This document shows, one piece after another, positions 8,636 through 17,871 of a stretch of DNA of 64,000 nucleotides. Both the position numbers and the translations under genes were made by a program. This stretch comes from Thermodesulfobacteriota bacterium (GTDB lineage Bacteria > Desulfobacterota_D > UBA1144 > Nemesobacterales > UBA2774). The stretch is from positions 186,001-250,000 of the forward strand of contig JBFMCV010000004.1 in NCBI GenBank assembly GCA_040754335.1. Reading direction: 5' to 3'. How positions within the stretch are numbered: position 1 is the stretch's first letter; every line of letters begins with the position of its first letter. The notes beneath the pieces were generated by a model, which saw only the letters and a program-made list of their open reading frames with translations, was not told the origin of the DNA and searched no databases.

Positions 8636-9895
8636 TCATACAGCACCCGAAAAATATCTTTTAAAGTCTTCGGGCTTCATGTTGGCGGTCTTCGCGAGCG
8701 CTCTCAGTTTCCGCTTGTCGGTGAGGTCGTCTTTACTGAGCTTGATCATATACTTCTGGGCGACTTCATACGATTCGGTGTTTATATCGACGTACCTTAT
8801 CCTGGGCTGATTCAGCACCGGGTCTATGATTTCATCGAAATATATGGGGATCATCCTTCCGGTCTGTATCGATACTACCGCTCCCGAGCCGCCGCTCAGC
8901 AGATATTTCACGGCGCTGTAGCCGAGGTCGCGCGTGTATTTCGCGTCGAAAGGTATGGGCGGCGCCGACCTGAGCTCGTAACCGATCGTCTTTTCTATCA
9001 CCCTCGTAGTGATTCCTTTCTCGGCCAGTGATTTCATCGTTTCGTGCTTGAGCAGCTCTCCGAGATCAACCTCGGAGAGCCTTATGCGTCCGAGCTCGTC
9101 CCTGCTCAGATCCTTCAGATGCTTGAGCTCTTCCTCGTCGAGCTTCTCCGTGAGCCCTTCTGCGAGTATAGCCACGCCGTCCTCCCTCCCGTGCGCGAGG
9201 CGTTTTATTATCGACCCTTCGAGGATAGAGGTTATATTCCTGAGAGATATCTTGCCCTCGCCGAACTGCTCCGGGATCAGGGTCAGGGTCGCCCCCGAGG
9301 CTTTACCTATCCCGAGGGCGAGATGGCCCGTCCTTCTCCCCATCGTTACGACAATGAACCATCTCTTTGTGGTCCTCGCGTCCTCCATGAGGTAATGGAC
9401 GAGGTGAGAGCCTATGTGCCGGGCTGTCTCGTAGCCGAACGTCGGTATGTAGCCCGGCAGCGGAATGTTGTTGTCTATGGTCTTCGGGATATGCGCAATC
9501 TTTATCCTGCCCTTTGCGGCCTTCTCTACCTCGCTCGCGAGGAACATAGTGCCGTCTCCGCCTATCGTTATCAGGTATCTCACACCGAGCCTAGTGAGGC
9601 TTCTTATTGTGTTATTCATCCTTTCGCTGCTCGACGTGGGGTTGGCCCTCGATATGCCGATAACGGAGCCGCCCGTGTTGTGTATACGCGACGTGTTCTG
9701 TATCGTCAGCTTCTCGATCTGGCTTGTATCGCCCTCAGCGATCCATCTGAAGCCTTCCCTTATGCCTATCACCTCTATGCCCCTGTTGACGGCTTCGATC
9801 GTCGAGGCGCTGATTGCACCGTTGATTCCCGGCGCAGGTCCGCCCCCTACGAGTATGGCGAGTCTGTTTCTGTTAGGTTCTTTCTTTCGGGGCAT
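8636..9895 (-). CDS. 6-phosphofructokinase, ATP/PPi-PFK superfamily
   Basis: 419 residues of the phosphofructokinase superfamily, phosphorylating fructose 6-phosphate at C1 in glycolysis. Phosphate-donor motif GGDGT is at 112-116, the catalytic PKTIDNN loop at 137-143 with Asp141 as the general base, and MGR at 185-187. The Gly in GGDG is the ATP-using state, while the Lys in PKTIDN is typical of PPi-using and long ATP-using PFKs such as those of trypanosomes. Together they suggest an ATP-dependent enzyme of the PPi-type clade, but the donor must be tested. The usual TIDND is TIDNN here. Length is that of the long (group II/III) class rather than the 320-residue E. coli PfkA. Confidence 0.9.
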   Translation of the reverse strand: MPRKKEPNRNRLAILVGGGPAPGINGAISASTIEAVNRGIEVIGIREGFRWIAEGDTSQIEKLTIQNTSRIHNTGGSVIGISRANPTSSSERMNNTIRSLTRLGVRYLITIGGDGTMFLASEVEKAAKGRIKIAHIPKTIDNNIPLPGYIPTFGYETARHIGSHLVHYLMEDARTTKRWFIVVTMGRRTGHLALGIGKASGATLTLIPEQFGEGKISLRNITSILEGSIIKRLAHGREDGVAILAEGLTEKLDEEELKHLKDLSRDELGRIRLSEVDLGELLKHETMKSLAEKGITTRVIEKTIGYELRSAPPIPFDAKYTRDLGYSAVKYLLSGGSGAVVSIQTGRMIPIYFDEIIDPVLNQPRIRYVDINTESYEVAQKYMIKLSKDDLTDKRKLRALAKTANMKPEDFKRYFSGAV

Positions 9896-9982
9896 ATCCT
9901 CTTACCTTCTCAGTGTGTTTCAACCTGCCGCTCATTATATAATATGAACAAGTCGCATGGAAATTAAATGGCACTTGTGAAG

Positions 9983-10702
9983 CTAATGAAAATACCTGCC
10001 CATGGACGCCTCCCGTATATACGGCCTCCTGTCGAAGAAGCGCGCGAGCAGGAGGCCCGCGACGAAGCCCCCTATGTGAGCCCAGAACGCCACACCGCCC
10101 GATTCCTTTGGCGCGCTCAGTGTGCCGAGCCCGCTCAGGAATTGTATTATGAACCAGACGAAAATGAACACCGCGGCGGGGATGTGTATGAATTGTATGA
10201 AGAAAAAGACCGGCACGAGGGTCAGTATTTTGGACCTCGGGTAGAAAGTCATGTAGGCCCCCAGCACGCCCGAGATCGCTCCGCTGGCCCCGACCATCGG
10301 TATGACGGAACGGACGTTGGTGACGAATTGAAAAAGGGCCGCTATGAGACCGCATACGATATAAAAAGCGAGATACCTGAAATGGCCCATCCTGCCTTCG
10401 ACGTTGTCCCCGAATATGTATAGGAAGAGCATGTTGCCGATAAGGTGGAGCCATCCGCCGTGGAGGAACATGGACGTCAGGAAGGGGTATACACGGTCGG
10501 TGAAAGCGATGTCTGGCGAGGACGAAAATACGTTAGCAGGTATGAGGCCGTACCGGAAGATAAATACGTTTACATACTCGCCGATCGAATACCCGTATAA
10601 AAAAACAAGTACATTGATTACAATTAGCATGATGTTCACGAACGGGAATCCGGGAGATTTGGTGGTATCTCGGAGGGGTATCATCTCCCTTAGATTATAC
10701 AT
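9983..10702 (-). CDS. Rhomboid family intramembrane serine protease
   Basis: 239 residues from the ATG at 10702 with six or seven transmembrane helices. The rhomboid signature is complete: HGGWLHLIGNM (His81, Asn90) in TM2, the GASG nucleophile motif with Ser140 in TM4, and the catalytic His209 in FWAHIGGF of TM6. It should cleave transmembrane segments of unknown membrane proteins. The first residues RDTTKSPGFPFVN are typical of the bacterial rhomboid group that begins with a short cytosolic stretch. A TTG 27 bases upstream is possible but would add nine residues with no family match. Target and role are unknown. Confidence 0.92.
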   Translation of the reverse strand: MYNLREMIPLRDTTKSPGFPFVNIMLIVINVLVFLYGYSIGEYVNVFIFRYGLIPANVFSSSPDIAFTDRVYPFLTSMFLHGGWLHLIGNMLFLYIFGDNVEGRMGHFRYLAFYIVCGLIAALFQFVTNVRSVIPMVGASGAISGVLGAYMTFYPRSKILTLVPVFFFIQFIHIPAAVFIFVWFIIQFLSGLGTLSAPKESGGVAFWAHIGGFVAGLLLARFFDRRPYIREASMGRYFH

Positions 10703-10786
10703 AGGGCGTCCCACCCTCACCACTTGCAATATAGGGACGATTACATAAAATTGAGTGCGTGTTATTATTAAACGGGTCGGGTAAAT

Positions 10787-11284
10787 ATGTTTCAGAAGCT
10801 CAGATCAGACCTCTATAAGAAGCTCGCCGGGATAAAGCTCGTTCTGATCAACGCGGACGGGTTTATATCTGACGGCGCGAGCGCCGGAGGTGATCGCGGG
10901 CTGAACGGCCATCATATCCGTGCGCTCAGGGACTGCGACGTGGAGTTCGTGGCGTTCTCCAGGTCGAAGGACGAGCTCATTTCATCGGCCGCCGAGCGGT
11001 TGGGGATAACGCTCCACCAGGGCGTCACGGAATATCCCCGGTTCTTTACCGTCGTAAAGAGCGACTACTCAGTATCCGACGAAGAGATAGCGTTCATATG
11101 CAGGGACCGAGAGGACATCCCCGTAATGAAAAGGGTCATCTTCACTGCGGTCACGCCGGACGCCCCGCTTCAAGTGAAAGCGGAATCGTATTTCGCCGCT
11201 TATACCATGGGCAGCGGGGTCGTTAGCGAGGTCGCGGAGCTCATACTCACGGCCAAGAAATATCCCGGCGGCTGGTCCGAATAG
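10787..11284 (+). CDS. KdsC-like HAD protein with degenerate active site
   Basis: 165 residues aligning along their length with KdsC (3-deoxy-D-manno-octulosonate 8-phosphate phosphatase). The KdsC motif I LDVDGVLTDG corresponds to INADGFISDG, so the nucleophilic Asp is Asn22, although the second Asp (Asp24) stays. The motif IV GDD is CRD (105-107), losing one metal ligand. The C-terminal pattern GSGVVSEVAELIL still matches GRGAVREVAELIL of KdsC. Phosphatase activity by the normal mechanism is therefore not expected; a binding or structural role is more likely, or the gene is decaying although the frame is intact. It lies 47 bases upstream of queG on the same strand. No other Kdo gene is in the window. 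Confidence 0.75.
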   Translation: MFQKLRSDLYKKLAGIKLVLINADGFISDGASAGGDRGLNGHHIRALRDCDVEFVAFSRSKDELISSAAERLGITLHQGVTEYPRFFTVVKSDYSVSDEEIAFICRDREDIPVMKRVIFTAVTPDAPLQVKAESYFAAYTMGSGVVSEVAELILTAKKYPGGWSE

Positions 11285-11331
11285 CCCGCCATCTTTCTGC
11301 ATTCTTCAAATTCACTTCCGATACCGCTTTT

Positions 11332-12486
11332 GTGATAAAATTAGACTCCATGGGGATCAGGGAGATCACGGATTCCATAAAGTCGAAGGCGTACGATATC
11401 GGATTCGACCTGGTCGGAGTTTCTCCGGTCGGACACTTCCCGGAAAGCCAGTACTATAAAGAATGGCTGTCGAGGGGGTACGCGGGGGAGATGAAATATA
11501 TGGAGAGGAGCCCCGAAAGGAGGCAGCACGCGGGCCGTGTGGTTCCAGGCGCGAAATCCGTAATTACGTGCGGTCTCAATTACAATACCGATTTGCCCTA
11601 CTCGACGGCGGCGGGCGACAAGCGGAGGGGCTGGATCGCACGCTACGCATGGGGGGATGACTACCACACGGTTATGGACGATAAGCTGAAGACGCTCGAG
11701 GGATTTGTTTCGCGGAAAGCCGGGGAGAGGGTTGCCTCCCGCCGTTACGTCGATACCGGGCCGGTACTGGAAAGGGTTTACGGAAAATACGGCGGCATAG
11801 GCTGGACAGGGAAGAACACCTGCCTCATTAACCAGGAGATAGGTTCCTGGATCTTCCTCGGAGAGATCATCACGGGCCTTGAGCTCGAATACGACAGCCC
11901 CGTCCCCGACAGGTGCGGCACGTGCACACGGTGCATAGATGCCTGCCCTACGGGCGCTATTACCGGCCCCTACGTGCTCGATTCGAGACTCTGTATCTCC
12001 TATCTCACAATAGAGTTAAAAGGCGGCATACCGGCTCGGTTGAGAGACGGTATCGGCAACAATATATTCGGATGCGATATATGCCAGGACGTTTGCCCGT
12101 GGAACAGAAATGCCGAAAAGACCGTGGAGCCGGGCTTTCATCCGAAGGATGGCCTTTATAACCCCGACCTCCGTTCGTTCGCCGGGCTCGGTCCGGACGA
12201 GTTCAGCGCGCGGTTCAGTGGAAGCCCGATAAAGCGGACGAAAAGGAAGGGGTTACTGCGGAGTGTCCTCACAGCTATGGGCAATTCGGGGGATACGAAC
12301 CTGGTTCCGGTTGTCGAGGAATACCTTGCGGACGCAGAGCCGCTCGTGAGGGCTCACGCGGCCTGGGCGCTCTGGAAGCTCGAAGGTGAGGAATCCAGAG
12401 ACAGACTGCTCGAGCGTCTTAGGGTTGAGGACGACCCTCTCGTGGTTGAGGAAATAGGTGCGATTCTCAAGGGTATTCGGTGCTGA
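11332..12486 (+). CDS. queG: Epoxyqueuosine reductase QueG
   Basis: 384 residues. QueG is the cobalamin- and iron-sulphur-dependent enzyme that reduces epoxyqueuosine to queuosine in tRNA anticodons. The N-terminal cobalamin-binding domain carries the conserved YVDTGPVLER (Asp141) and GWTGKNTCLI motifs. Two [4Fe-4S] sites follow: CGTCTRCIDACP (Cys195, 198, 201, 205) and CDICQDVCPWN (Cys248, 251, 255, with Cys221 completing the set). The C-terminal 70 residues form HEAT-like helices used in tRNA binding. The start is either GTG 11332 or ATG 11350; the conserved domain begins after both. No other queuosine gene is nearby. Confidence 0.95.
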   Translation: MIKLDSMGIREITDSIKSKAYDIGFDLVGVSPVGHFPESQYYKEWLSRGYAGEMKYMERSPERRQHAGRVVPGAKSVITCGLNYNTDLPYSTAAGDKRRGWIARYAWGDDYHTVMDDKLKTLEGFVSRKAGERVASRRYVDTGPVLERVYGKYGGIGWTGKNTCLINQEIGSWIFLGEIITGLELEYDSPVPDRCGTCTRCIDACPTGAITGPYVLDSRLCISYLTIELKGGIPARLRDGIGNNIFGCDICQDVCPWNRNAEKTVEPGFHPKDGLYNPDLRSFAGLGPDEFSARFSGSPIKRTKRKGLLRSVLTAMGNSGDTNLVPVVEEYLADAEPLVRAHAAWALWKLEGEESRDRLLERLRVEDDPLVVEEIGAILKGIRC

Positions 12487-12576
12487 GGGGTTCGGCCCGT
12501 GGTCTATGGGCTGCGGGACGGGTAAACTTGTGCACGGAATAGAGGAGTGAGAAACCCGAATGCACGGGAGTGACAC

Positions 12577-13005
12577 ATGGAAGCTGATCTAAAAAAAGAT
12601 GTGTTGACAGCGAATTCGAGGTTTTATCAGGCTCTCCGCAACGGCGATCTCGTTTCGATGAGGGAAGTGTGGTTGAACGAGCCCAAGGCTAAGTGTGTTC
12701 ACCCCGGCTGGCCTATGCTCTACGGATGGGAAGCCATCAGAGAGAGCTGGAAAAATATATTTCAGGCGGGCACGCCCGCACGTATTGAAATTTCCGACGT
12801 AAGGGTACACGTCTCGGGCGACCTGGCTTGGGTGATATGTATAGAAAAGATAAGCCAGAAGGCGGGGGATGAGACGCGGCTCGGTTATGCCCAGTCTACG
12901 AACGTGTACGAGCTCAGGGGACCTTCGTGGCGGCTTGTCCTTCACCACGCCTCCCCCGTACCCGTGCCTGCCGGCGAGGCCGTATCGAATCAGAATCTTC
13001 AGTAA
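12577..13005 (+). CDS. NTF2/SnoaL-like small protein
   Basis: 142 residues with the alpha-beta cone pattern of SnoaL/DUF4440-type proteins: N-terminal helices (NSRFYQALRNGDLVSM), a CVHPGW loop, YGWEAIRESW, then strands with DLAWVICIEK and WRLVLHHASP at the end. Members include ketosteroid-isomerase-like enzymes and many with no known substrate, so only the fold is assigned. GGGAG precedes the ATG. It follows queG by 90 bases and may share its transcript; the next gene converges on it. Confidence 0.8.
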   Translation: MEADLKKDVLTANSRFYQALRNGDLVSMREVWLNEPKAKCVHPGWPMLYGWEAIRESWKNIFQAGTPARIEISDVRVHVSGDLAWVICIEKISQKAGDETRLGYAQSTNVYELRGPSWRLVLHHASPVPVPAGEAVSNQNLQ

Positions 13006-13020
13006 ATAATCTTCCGGGAA

Positions 13021-16000
13021 TCAATAATTAAAGTTGTAGAATACGTCGACGCCGGGGTTTTCCCCTCCGACGTCCCCGTTTATCGTTACGTTTTTAAAGA
13101 TCGTGTATTCGAGCAGGACCCTGTTCTCCGTTATGGTCGTCGAATCGAGCAGGGACTCCGTGGTTTCCCTCTCGTAAGCGATGTAAAGGTCCTGCGTGAG
13201 ATATTTCCCGACCTCTACCTGCGGTCCGTCGGCGCCTCCTCCAACGCTTATGACGTCGAGCGACAGCTTGCTTCCGAGAAGCTTCTCGAGCTGCGCGGCG
13301 GCTATGCCTCCCGCCACGCCCGTGGCTACTCCCTGAATAGACGCCCTGTTCCCGGAGCCGATCTGATCTGAAGGAGCGCCGAACACGATATATGAAACGA
13401 TGTCGGTCTCAGACATCGGGGGGTCGCTCGAAAGCTTGAGCACAGGTTTTTCCGCTGTCCCGCTGATATTTACATAAATCTGGACGCTCGAGACGCGGTA
13501 AAGCGCGGTTACGTCGAGGAGCGGGTTGATCTTCTCCGTCCCGGTGAAGTTCACGCTTCCTTCCTGGATCCGAAAAAGTTTGCCGAGGGTCTCGTAAGTG
13601 CCCCTGACGGTGTTGATGGTGCCCGCGATCCTGACGTCGTGACCATACGACTTCTTGACGTCGAGGTCTCCCTTCAGCTCGATGTTGGCGCCCCGTCCCT
13701 TTACCCAGTTGTTCTGTCTCATCCTGATGGAAAGGTCAAGCGCGACGTTTTCTTTAAAGTAGTCCGTCGGCGGGCCGCCGACTACGAACTCTTCCTTGTC
13801 TTCGTCGACGAATTTAATCTCCTCTATCTCCTTTTCCTGCTGCTCGGGGATAGTGATCCGGGCTTTTTCGACCGTCAGCTTGCCACCGACTTCTATCTTG
13901 GTCCCTTCCCCCTTGAGTCCCAGGTTTCCGGTTATATTTGCTGTTATTCTCTTCGGCTTCAGGAGGAAGTTCTTCATATTCCCGTCGAGGTCGTAGGTCA
14001 TTGTAGGGACGTCGATCTGCCCTTCGAAAGTCCCTTTCCCCTTACCGGAAACGATCTCGGCCTTTCTCAAGAACCCTTTCTGCCCATCGAGCTCTATCAA
14101 GGCGTTCGAGACATTGAGCTCGTTCCTGAGGGATTTGATCTTGAACATTGCATCTTTGAGTGTTATCTGTCCATACGCTACGGGATTGTCCAGAGTGCCC
14201 TTTGCGTTAACGTCGATTATGAGCAGCCCCGAGGATTTCTCGATCTCGCTGCTGACGCTCGTCAACGGGCTCAGGTCAACCCCGCTCGAGCTGATTGCAA
14301 GATTGAACCTCGCCTGCTTGATGTTCTCTCCCAGGTTATTAAGATCGAGGTTCGCGTCCGAGTTCCCGGTTGCCTGCAAAACTACGCCCGAGTCGCCCGT
14401 TACGAGAAATTTCATGCCGAGATTTCGTTCGAAGTAATCGAGGTCGAGCGATATATCGTCTTTGAAATCCTTATAGGCCAGGTTGCTCGTATTGAGCTTC
14501 GCGTTGAATTGGGGCGCCGCCATAGTCCCTCTTATGCGGGCGTCGGCTGACAGAGTCCCCGAGACATCAGCCTTCGGATTCAGGAGCTTGACTATATCGT
14601 TAATAGCCAGGTTGCTGAGCTTTACATGCCCGTCGACATTGCCGTCGTATAAGATACTCGCGTCAGCGAGCGCCGAAGAATCATTATAGTAGAGGTTGAA
14701 TGAATCCACTATAAGCTTGTTTGGTGAAACGGTCAGAAGAATCTTGTCCCTGTTCACAAGCTCGGTCTCTTCCATATCCAGCCTGAGCTTGCTGATCTCC
14801 ATGTGCTTCTCGCTCGCCCCGAGGTCTCTGAGCGCAGCTGCAATTTCATACTCGAATTGGTCGTTCTCCGTTATCAACGCGCTTACATTTATACCCTTTC
14901 CTTCACTTTCGGCGTCGATCGCGATGCTCTCTATATTCCTATCCTTGATTTTTGCGTTCCCGGTCCTGATTTCCGCTCGCAGGTCGGGATTATCGAGGTC
15001 TATTGAGCCGTCTCCTTTTATTGTTACGGATTGAGCCGCGAACACATCGTTTATCTCGAGGTCCCCCGCTTCGGCTTTGATAGTTATATTCGGATTCCTG
15101 ATGTCCCCTTCGACCTTCCCCGCGGCCTTGAGGGTCCCGGCGAATTCCGTCCCGGGCGTGAATCTTGAGATGAGGCCCAGGTCCCCGACTTCGAGGTCGT
15201 AACCGAGGCTCATTCCCTTCCTGCTTGCGGTGCCGTCCTTTACGCTCAGCTTGAATGAATCCCCGTCCAGCGACAAAGCCTTCACGATCAGCCTCTCCTT
15301 ATCGTATGAGACATCCACGTTCCCTCTTTTCAGGTTTACGTTGAAGATGCCTGACGGTCCGATATTCCCCTTCACCGTTGCGTTCATTTTCTGGAGCACG
15401 TCCCCTTGAAGGGGGATAAGCCCTTTAACAGCCAGATCGGAATTTATCTTGCTTCTGAGGTTCTTTTTGCTGAGGATCGTCCCGAGGTCGACGTTCTTAA
15501 AAGCTGCTTTGACGTCCACTCCTACCCCGTCTGGCGAATAGCCCGCGGTCCCTGTCAATTTCAGATCCCCCGCCTCCTTTCCCTGTATGTCGAGGCGCTC
15601 GATCTTTCCTTTGACCGTCATGTCCCTGAACTCGGCCCACGTTCCTTCGGCTTGCAGTTCGGCATTGAGCACCGCGCCCAGCTTCGCAATGACAGCATCC
15701 GTCTTCTTTTCGGTTCTCCCTTCTATGAGGGAAAATATCTCTGTCGTCTTCACATCTTTAAGAGAGAGCTTGACGTCGAAGCTGTTCTTTCCTTCCCCCG
15801 TGATCAAGCGGGCCAGGTCCCCCTTCCCGCTCAATAACAGCTCGCCGAGGCCTGATTTGATGTTCCCTTCACCCAGGTCCACTCCCGTCCCCGTGACCGA
15901 GATTTTATCGAGAGACCCGGAGAGCTTTTTCCCGAAGATTTCCGATTCGGGGATATTTATATTTATCAGTGCATCTATATCTTTCGGGCCTTTGAATACG

Positions 16001-16848
16001 CCTTCTCCCTCCGATTCCAGGCTGAATATGCCGATGTCCGGGACCTTGTAGTCACGGGCCGACACCTTGTATGAAATTTCCGGGTCTCCTTCGAGATTGC
16101 CGGCTTCGGCGTCGAGCTTGATCTCGGCTCCGTTCAGCAGGACCCCGAGGTCTTTAATTCGGGCTTTGTCGCCCGTGTAGAGCGCTTCGGCTTTCAGGTT
16201 CTTGACGCTGAGTCCCAGTGAGGGCGCATCGAGGTCGGCGTTTTTGAGGTCTACGTGTATCTCCTCTATGATATGAAGTAGCTTCGCCGAGAGCTCGGTA
16301 TTGTCAACTGAGAACTTCGAGACTTTCTTATTTTCCCTGTCGTCTATGGTGAGATCGCTCCGCCCGAGGAGCAGGTCGGAAACTATGATGCTCCACTCCG
16401 GAGGGCCCTTTTTCTCTTTATCTCTCTCCTTCTCCTTTTCGGTGCGGCTCCCGATCCGGCTGAAGTTCCATGAGCCGTCCCCGTATTTGATGAGCCTTAC
16501 CCGCGCCCCGTTTACGGCCACACTGTCTACTGGAACGGTTTTACTGAGCAGCACCGCCGTGTTGAGCATCTGAGGGATGGAGTACGTGACCGAGAGCTCG
16601 TTTACGGAAACGAAGCTTTCGCCTTCGACTTCGAACGAAACGTCCTTGAGCTTAATGTTGTAAAAAAAGTTGCCTTCGACCTCGCCTATCTTAAAGGACT
16701 GGCCCGTCGAAGAGCTGACGATCCGCTCCGCCGTATTTTTGACGAGCGCTCTGAAATAGGCTGTCTGTGTAAAGTAGTAGGCGGCTATCGTGATGAGTAC
16801 GAACAATCCGAATATTATAGCGGCGGTGATCAGTATCTTATGACGCAT
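13021..16848 (-). CDS. tamB: TamB/AsmA-like inner membrane protein (DUF490)
   Basis: 1275 residues with one N-terminal transmembrane helix (about 5-27), then a very long run of beta-rich, AsmA-like repeats and a C-terminal TamB_CTD/DUF490 domain from roughly residue 930 (DVTALYRVSSVQIYVNISG, MSETDIVSYIVFG). TamB-like proteins span the periplasm as a hydrophobic groove and take part in phospholipid transport to, or protein assembly in, the outer membrane. TamA, its usual partner, is not adjacent. Residues 130-150 are rich in Lys and Glu. The ATG at 16848 directly precedes the membrane helix. In the upstream region GTTTCA-TT-TGAAAC (16908-16921) is a short dyad of unknown meaning. Confidence 0.9.
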   Translation of the reverse strand: MRHKILITAAIIFGLFVLITIAAYYFTQTAYFRALVKNTAERIVSSSTGQSFKIGEVEGNFFYNIKLKDVSFEVEGESFVSVNELSVTYSIPQMLNTAVLLSKTVPVDSVAVNGARVRLIKYGDGSWNFSRIGSRTEKEKERDKEKKGPPEWSIIVSDLLLGRSDLTIDDRENKKVSKFSVDNTELSAKLLHIIEEIHVDLKNADLDAPSLGLSVKNLKAEALYTGDKARIKDLGVLLNGAEIKLDAEAGNLEGDPEISYKVSARDYKVPDIGIFSLESEGEGVFKGPKDIDALININIPESEIFGKKLSGSLDKISVTGTGVDLGEGNIKSGLGELLLSGKGDLARLITGEGKNSFDVKLSLKDVKTTEIFSLIEGRTEKKTDAVIAKLGAVLNAELQAEGTWAEFRDMTVKGKIERLDIQGKEAGDLKLTGTAGYSPDGVGVDVKAAFKNVDLGTILSKKNLRSKINSDLAVKGLIPLQGDVLQKMNATVKGNIGPSGIFNVNLKRGNVDVSYDKERLIVKALSLDGDSFKLSVKDGTASRKGMSLGYDLEVGDLGLISRFTPGTEFAGTLKAAGKVEGDIRNPNITIKAEAGDLEINDVFAAQSVTIKGDGSIDLDNPDLRAEIRTGNAKIKDRNIESIAIDAESEGKGINVSALITENDQFEYEIAAALRDLGASEKHMEISKLRLDMEETELVNRDKILLTVSPNKLIVDSFNLYYNDSSALADASILYDGNVDGHVKLSNLAINDIVKLLNPKADVSGTLSADARIRGTMAAPQFNAKLNTSNLAYKDFKDDISLDLDYFERNLGMKFLVTGDSGVVLQATGNSDANLDLNNLGENIKQARFNLAISSSGVDLSPLTSVSSEIEKSSGLLIIDVNAKGTLDNPVAYGQITLKDAMFKIKSLRNELNVSNALIELDGQKGFLRKAEIVSGKGKGTFEGQIDVPTMTYDLDGNMKNFLLKPKRITANITGNLGLKGEGTKIEVGGKLTVEKARITIPEQQEKEIEEIKFVDEDKEEFVVGGPPTDYFKENVALDLSIRMRQNNWVKGRGANIELKGDLDVKKSYGHDVRIAGTINTVRGTYETLGKLFRIQEGSVNFTGTEKINPLLDVTALYRVSSVQIYVNISGTAEKPVLKLSSDPPMSETDIVSYIVFGAPSDQIGSGNRASIQGVATGVAGGIAAAQLEKLLGSKLSLDVISVGGGADGPQVEVGKYLTQDLYIAYERETTESLLDSTTITENRVLLEYTIFKNVTINGDVGGENPGVDVFYNFNY

Positions 16849-17001
16849 AAGGCGGCTTTTCAGGGAGCGTGAGTTTAAAGCAATGATCAGATCTTGTTAT
16901 CATGAATGTTTCATTTGAAACTTCACGCCGTCAGGCTTTGACACAATTATACATGAACGGACTCTTAAAATGAACCTCGAAAGAGCAGGGCGGAGTGAGG
17001 A

Positions 17002-17871
17002 TTATTTCTTCGACACCATGTAAATCCCCGCCAGTATGAGCGCCCCTCCCGTTATCGTCCCCCAGTCGAGCCCGCTCCCCAGGATAAGCCAGTCGAAGAA
17101 TAGGCCGAAGACGGGCACAAGCATGGATGAGAAGGTCGTGATGTTGATATCGAGCTTCTTTATGAGATAGAACCATATCGTGAAGTCGACAGCCGAGGCG
17201 ATGAGGCCGGTAAAGAGGAGCACGTATACTGAGGTCGGCGTCCATTCGACGGTCAATACCCCGTGTGTAGGTATGGCTAAGAGTAAGAGGCCGAGCGTCC
17301 CGAAAACGAGCTGTAGCGCGCTTATTCTGTAAACGTCCTCGCCGGCCATCCTCTTCTTCACCCATATGTTCGATACTGCCCACGATACGGCTGCGATAAT
17401 GATGAGCACCTCGCCGAGGAATATGTCGGGGTTCTGCTTCGATATAACGTCCCATCCGAGTATTGATACAATCCCGAGAGACCCGAGCAGTACTCCCGCC
17501 CACTGCCTAGTGTTTATCTTTTCCTTGAGGTAGAAGTGCACAAGGAGTATCGTCCAAACTGGCATGGTGTAGAGGAGCACCGACGTCTTTCCCGCCGTGA
17601 TGCGCTTCATCCCGAGGAGCATGAATCCGAAGAGGAACGTGGTCTGAAATAACCCGACGGCGATAAAATCGGGCCACCTTCGCGGGTGGGGGAGCTTGAT
17701 CGACCTCGATTTCACGAATATCAGGAGTGTGACCGCCGCTATCGCGCACCTCCATACGGCGAGTGTGAAGGGCTCCATGTAGCCGAGGCCCATCTTCATC
17801 AGTACCCATGAGTACCCCCAGGTTACTATTACGAAAACGAGGAGCAGGATATTCATTACCGAGCGGTTCAT
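17002..17871 (-). CDS. DMT/EamA-family membrane transporter
   Basis: 289 residues with ten predicted transmembrane helices arranged as two EamA repeats (about 4-133 and 146-286). Typical features are the first-helix GYSWVLMKMGL, the WRCAIAA signature, and the second-repeat AVSWAVSNIWVKK. The family exports or imports amino acids, nucleosides or other metabolites and substrate cannot be told from sequence. It is transcribed on its own, with tamB downstream on the same strand. Confidence 0.9.
   Translation of the reverse strand: MNRSVMNILLLVFVIVTWGYSWVLMKMGLGYMEPFTLAVWRCAIAAVTLLIFVKSRSIKLPHPRRWPDFIAVGLFQTTFLFGFMLLGMKRITAGKTSVLLYTMPVWTILLVHFYLKEKINTRQWAGVLLGSLGIVSILGWDVISKQNPDIFLGEVLIIIAAVSWAVSNIWVKKRMAGEDVYRISALQLVFGTLGLLLLAIPTHGVLTVEWTPTSVYVLLFTGLIASAVDFTIWFYLIKKLDINITTFSSMLVPVFGLFFDWLILGSGLDWGTITGGALILAGIYMVSKK

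Noticed and set aside
9044-9967. 307-codon plus-strand frame opposite the phosphofructokinase
   Set aside because: Antisense shadow of a conserved enzyme with no protein features.
9969-9984. TGGCAC followed 5 bases later by AAGCT, like a sigma-54 promoter
   Set aside because: The -12 half lacks the TTGC core and no gene starts downstream on that strand; rhomboid and PFK are both on the minus strand.
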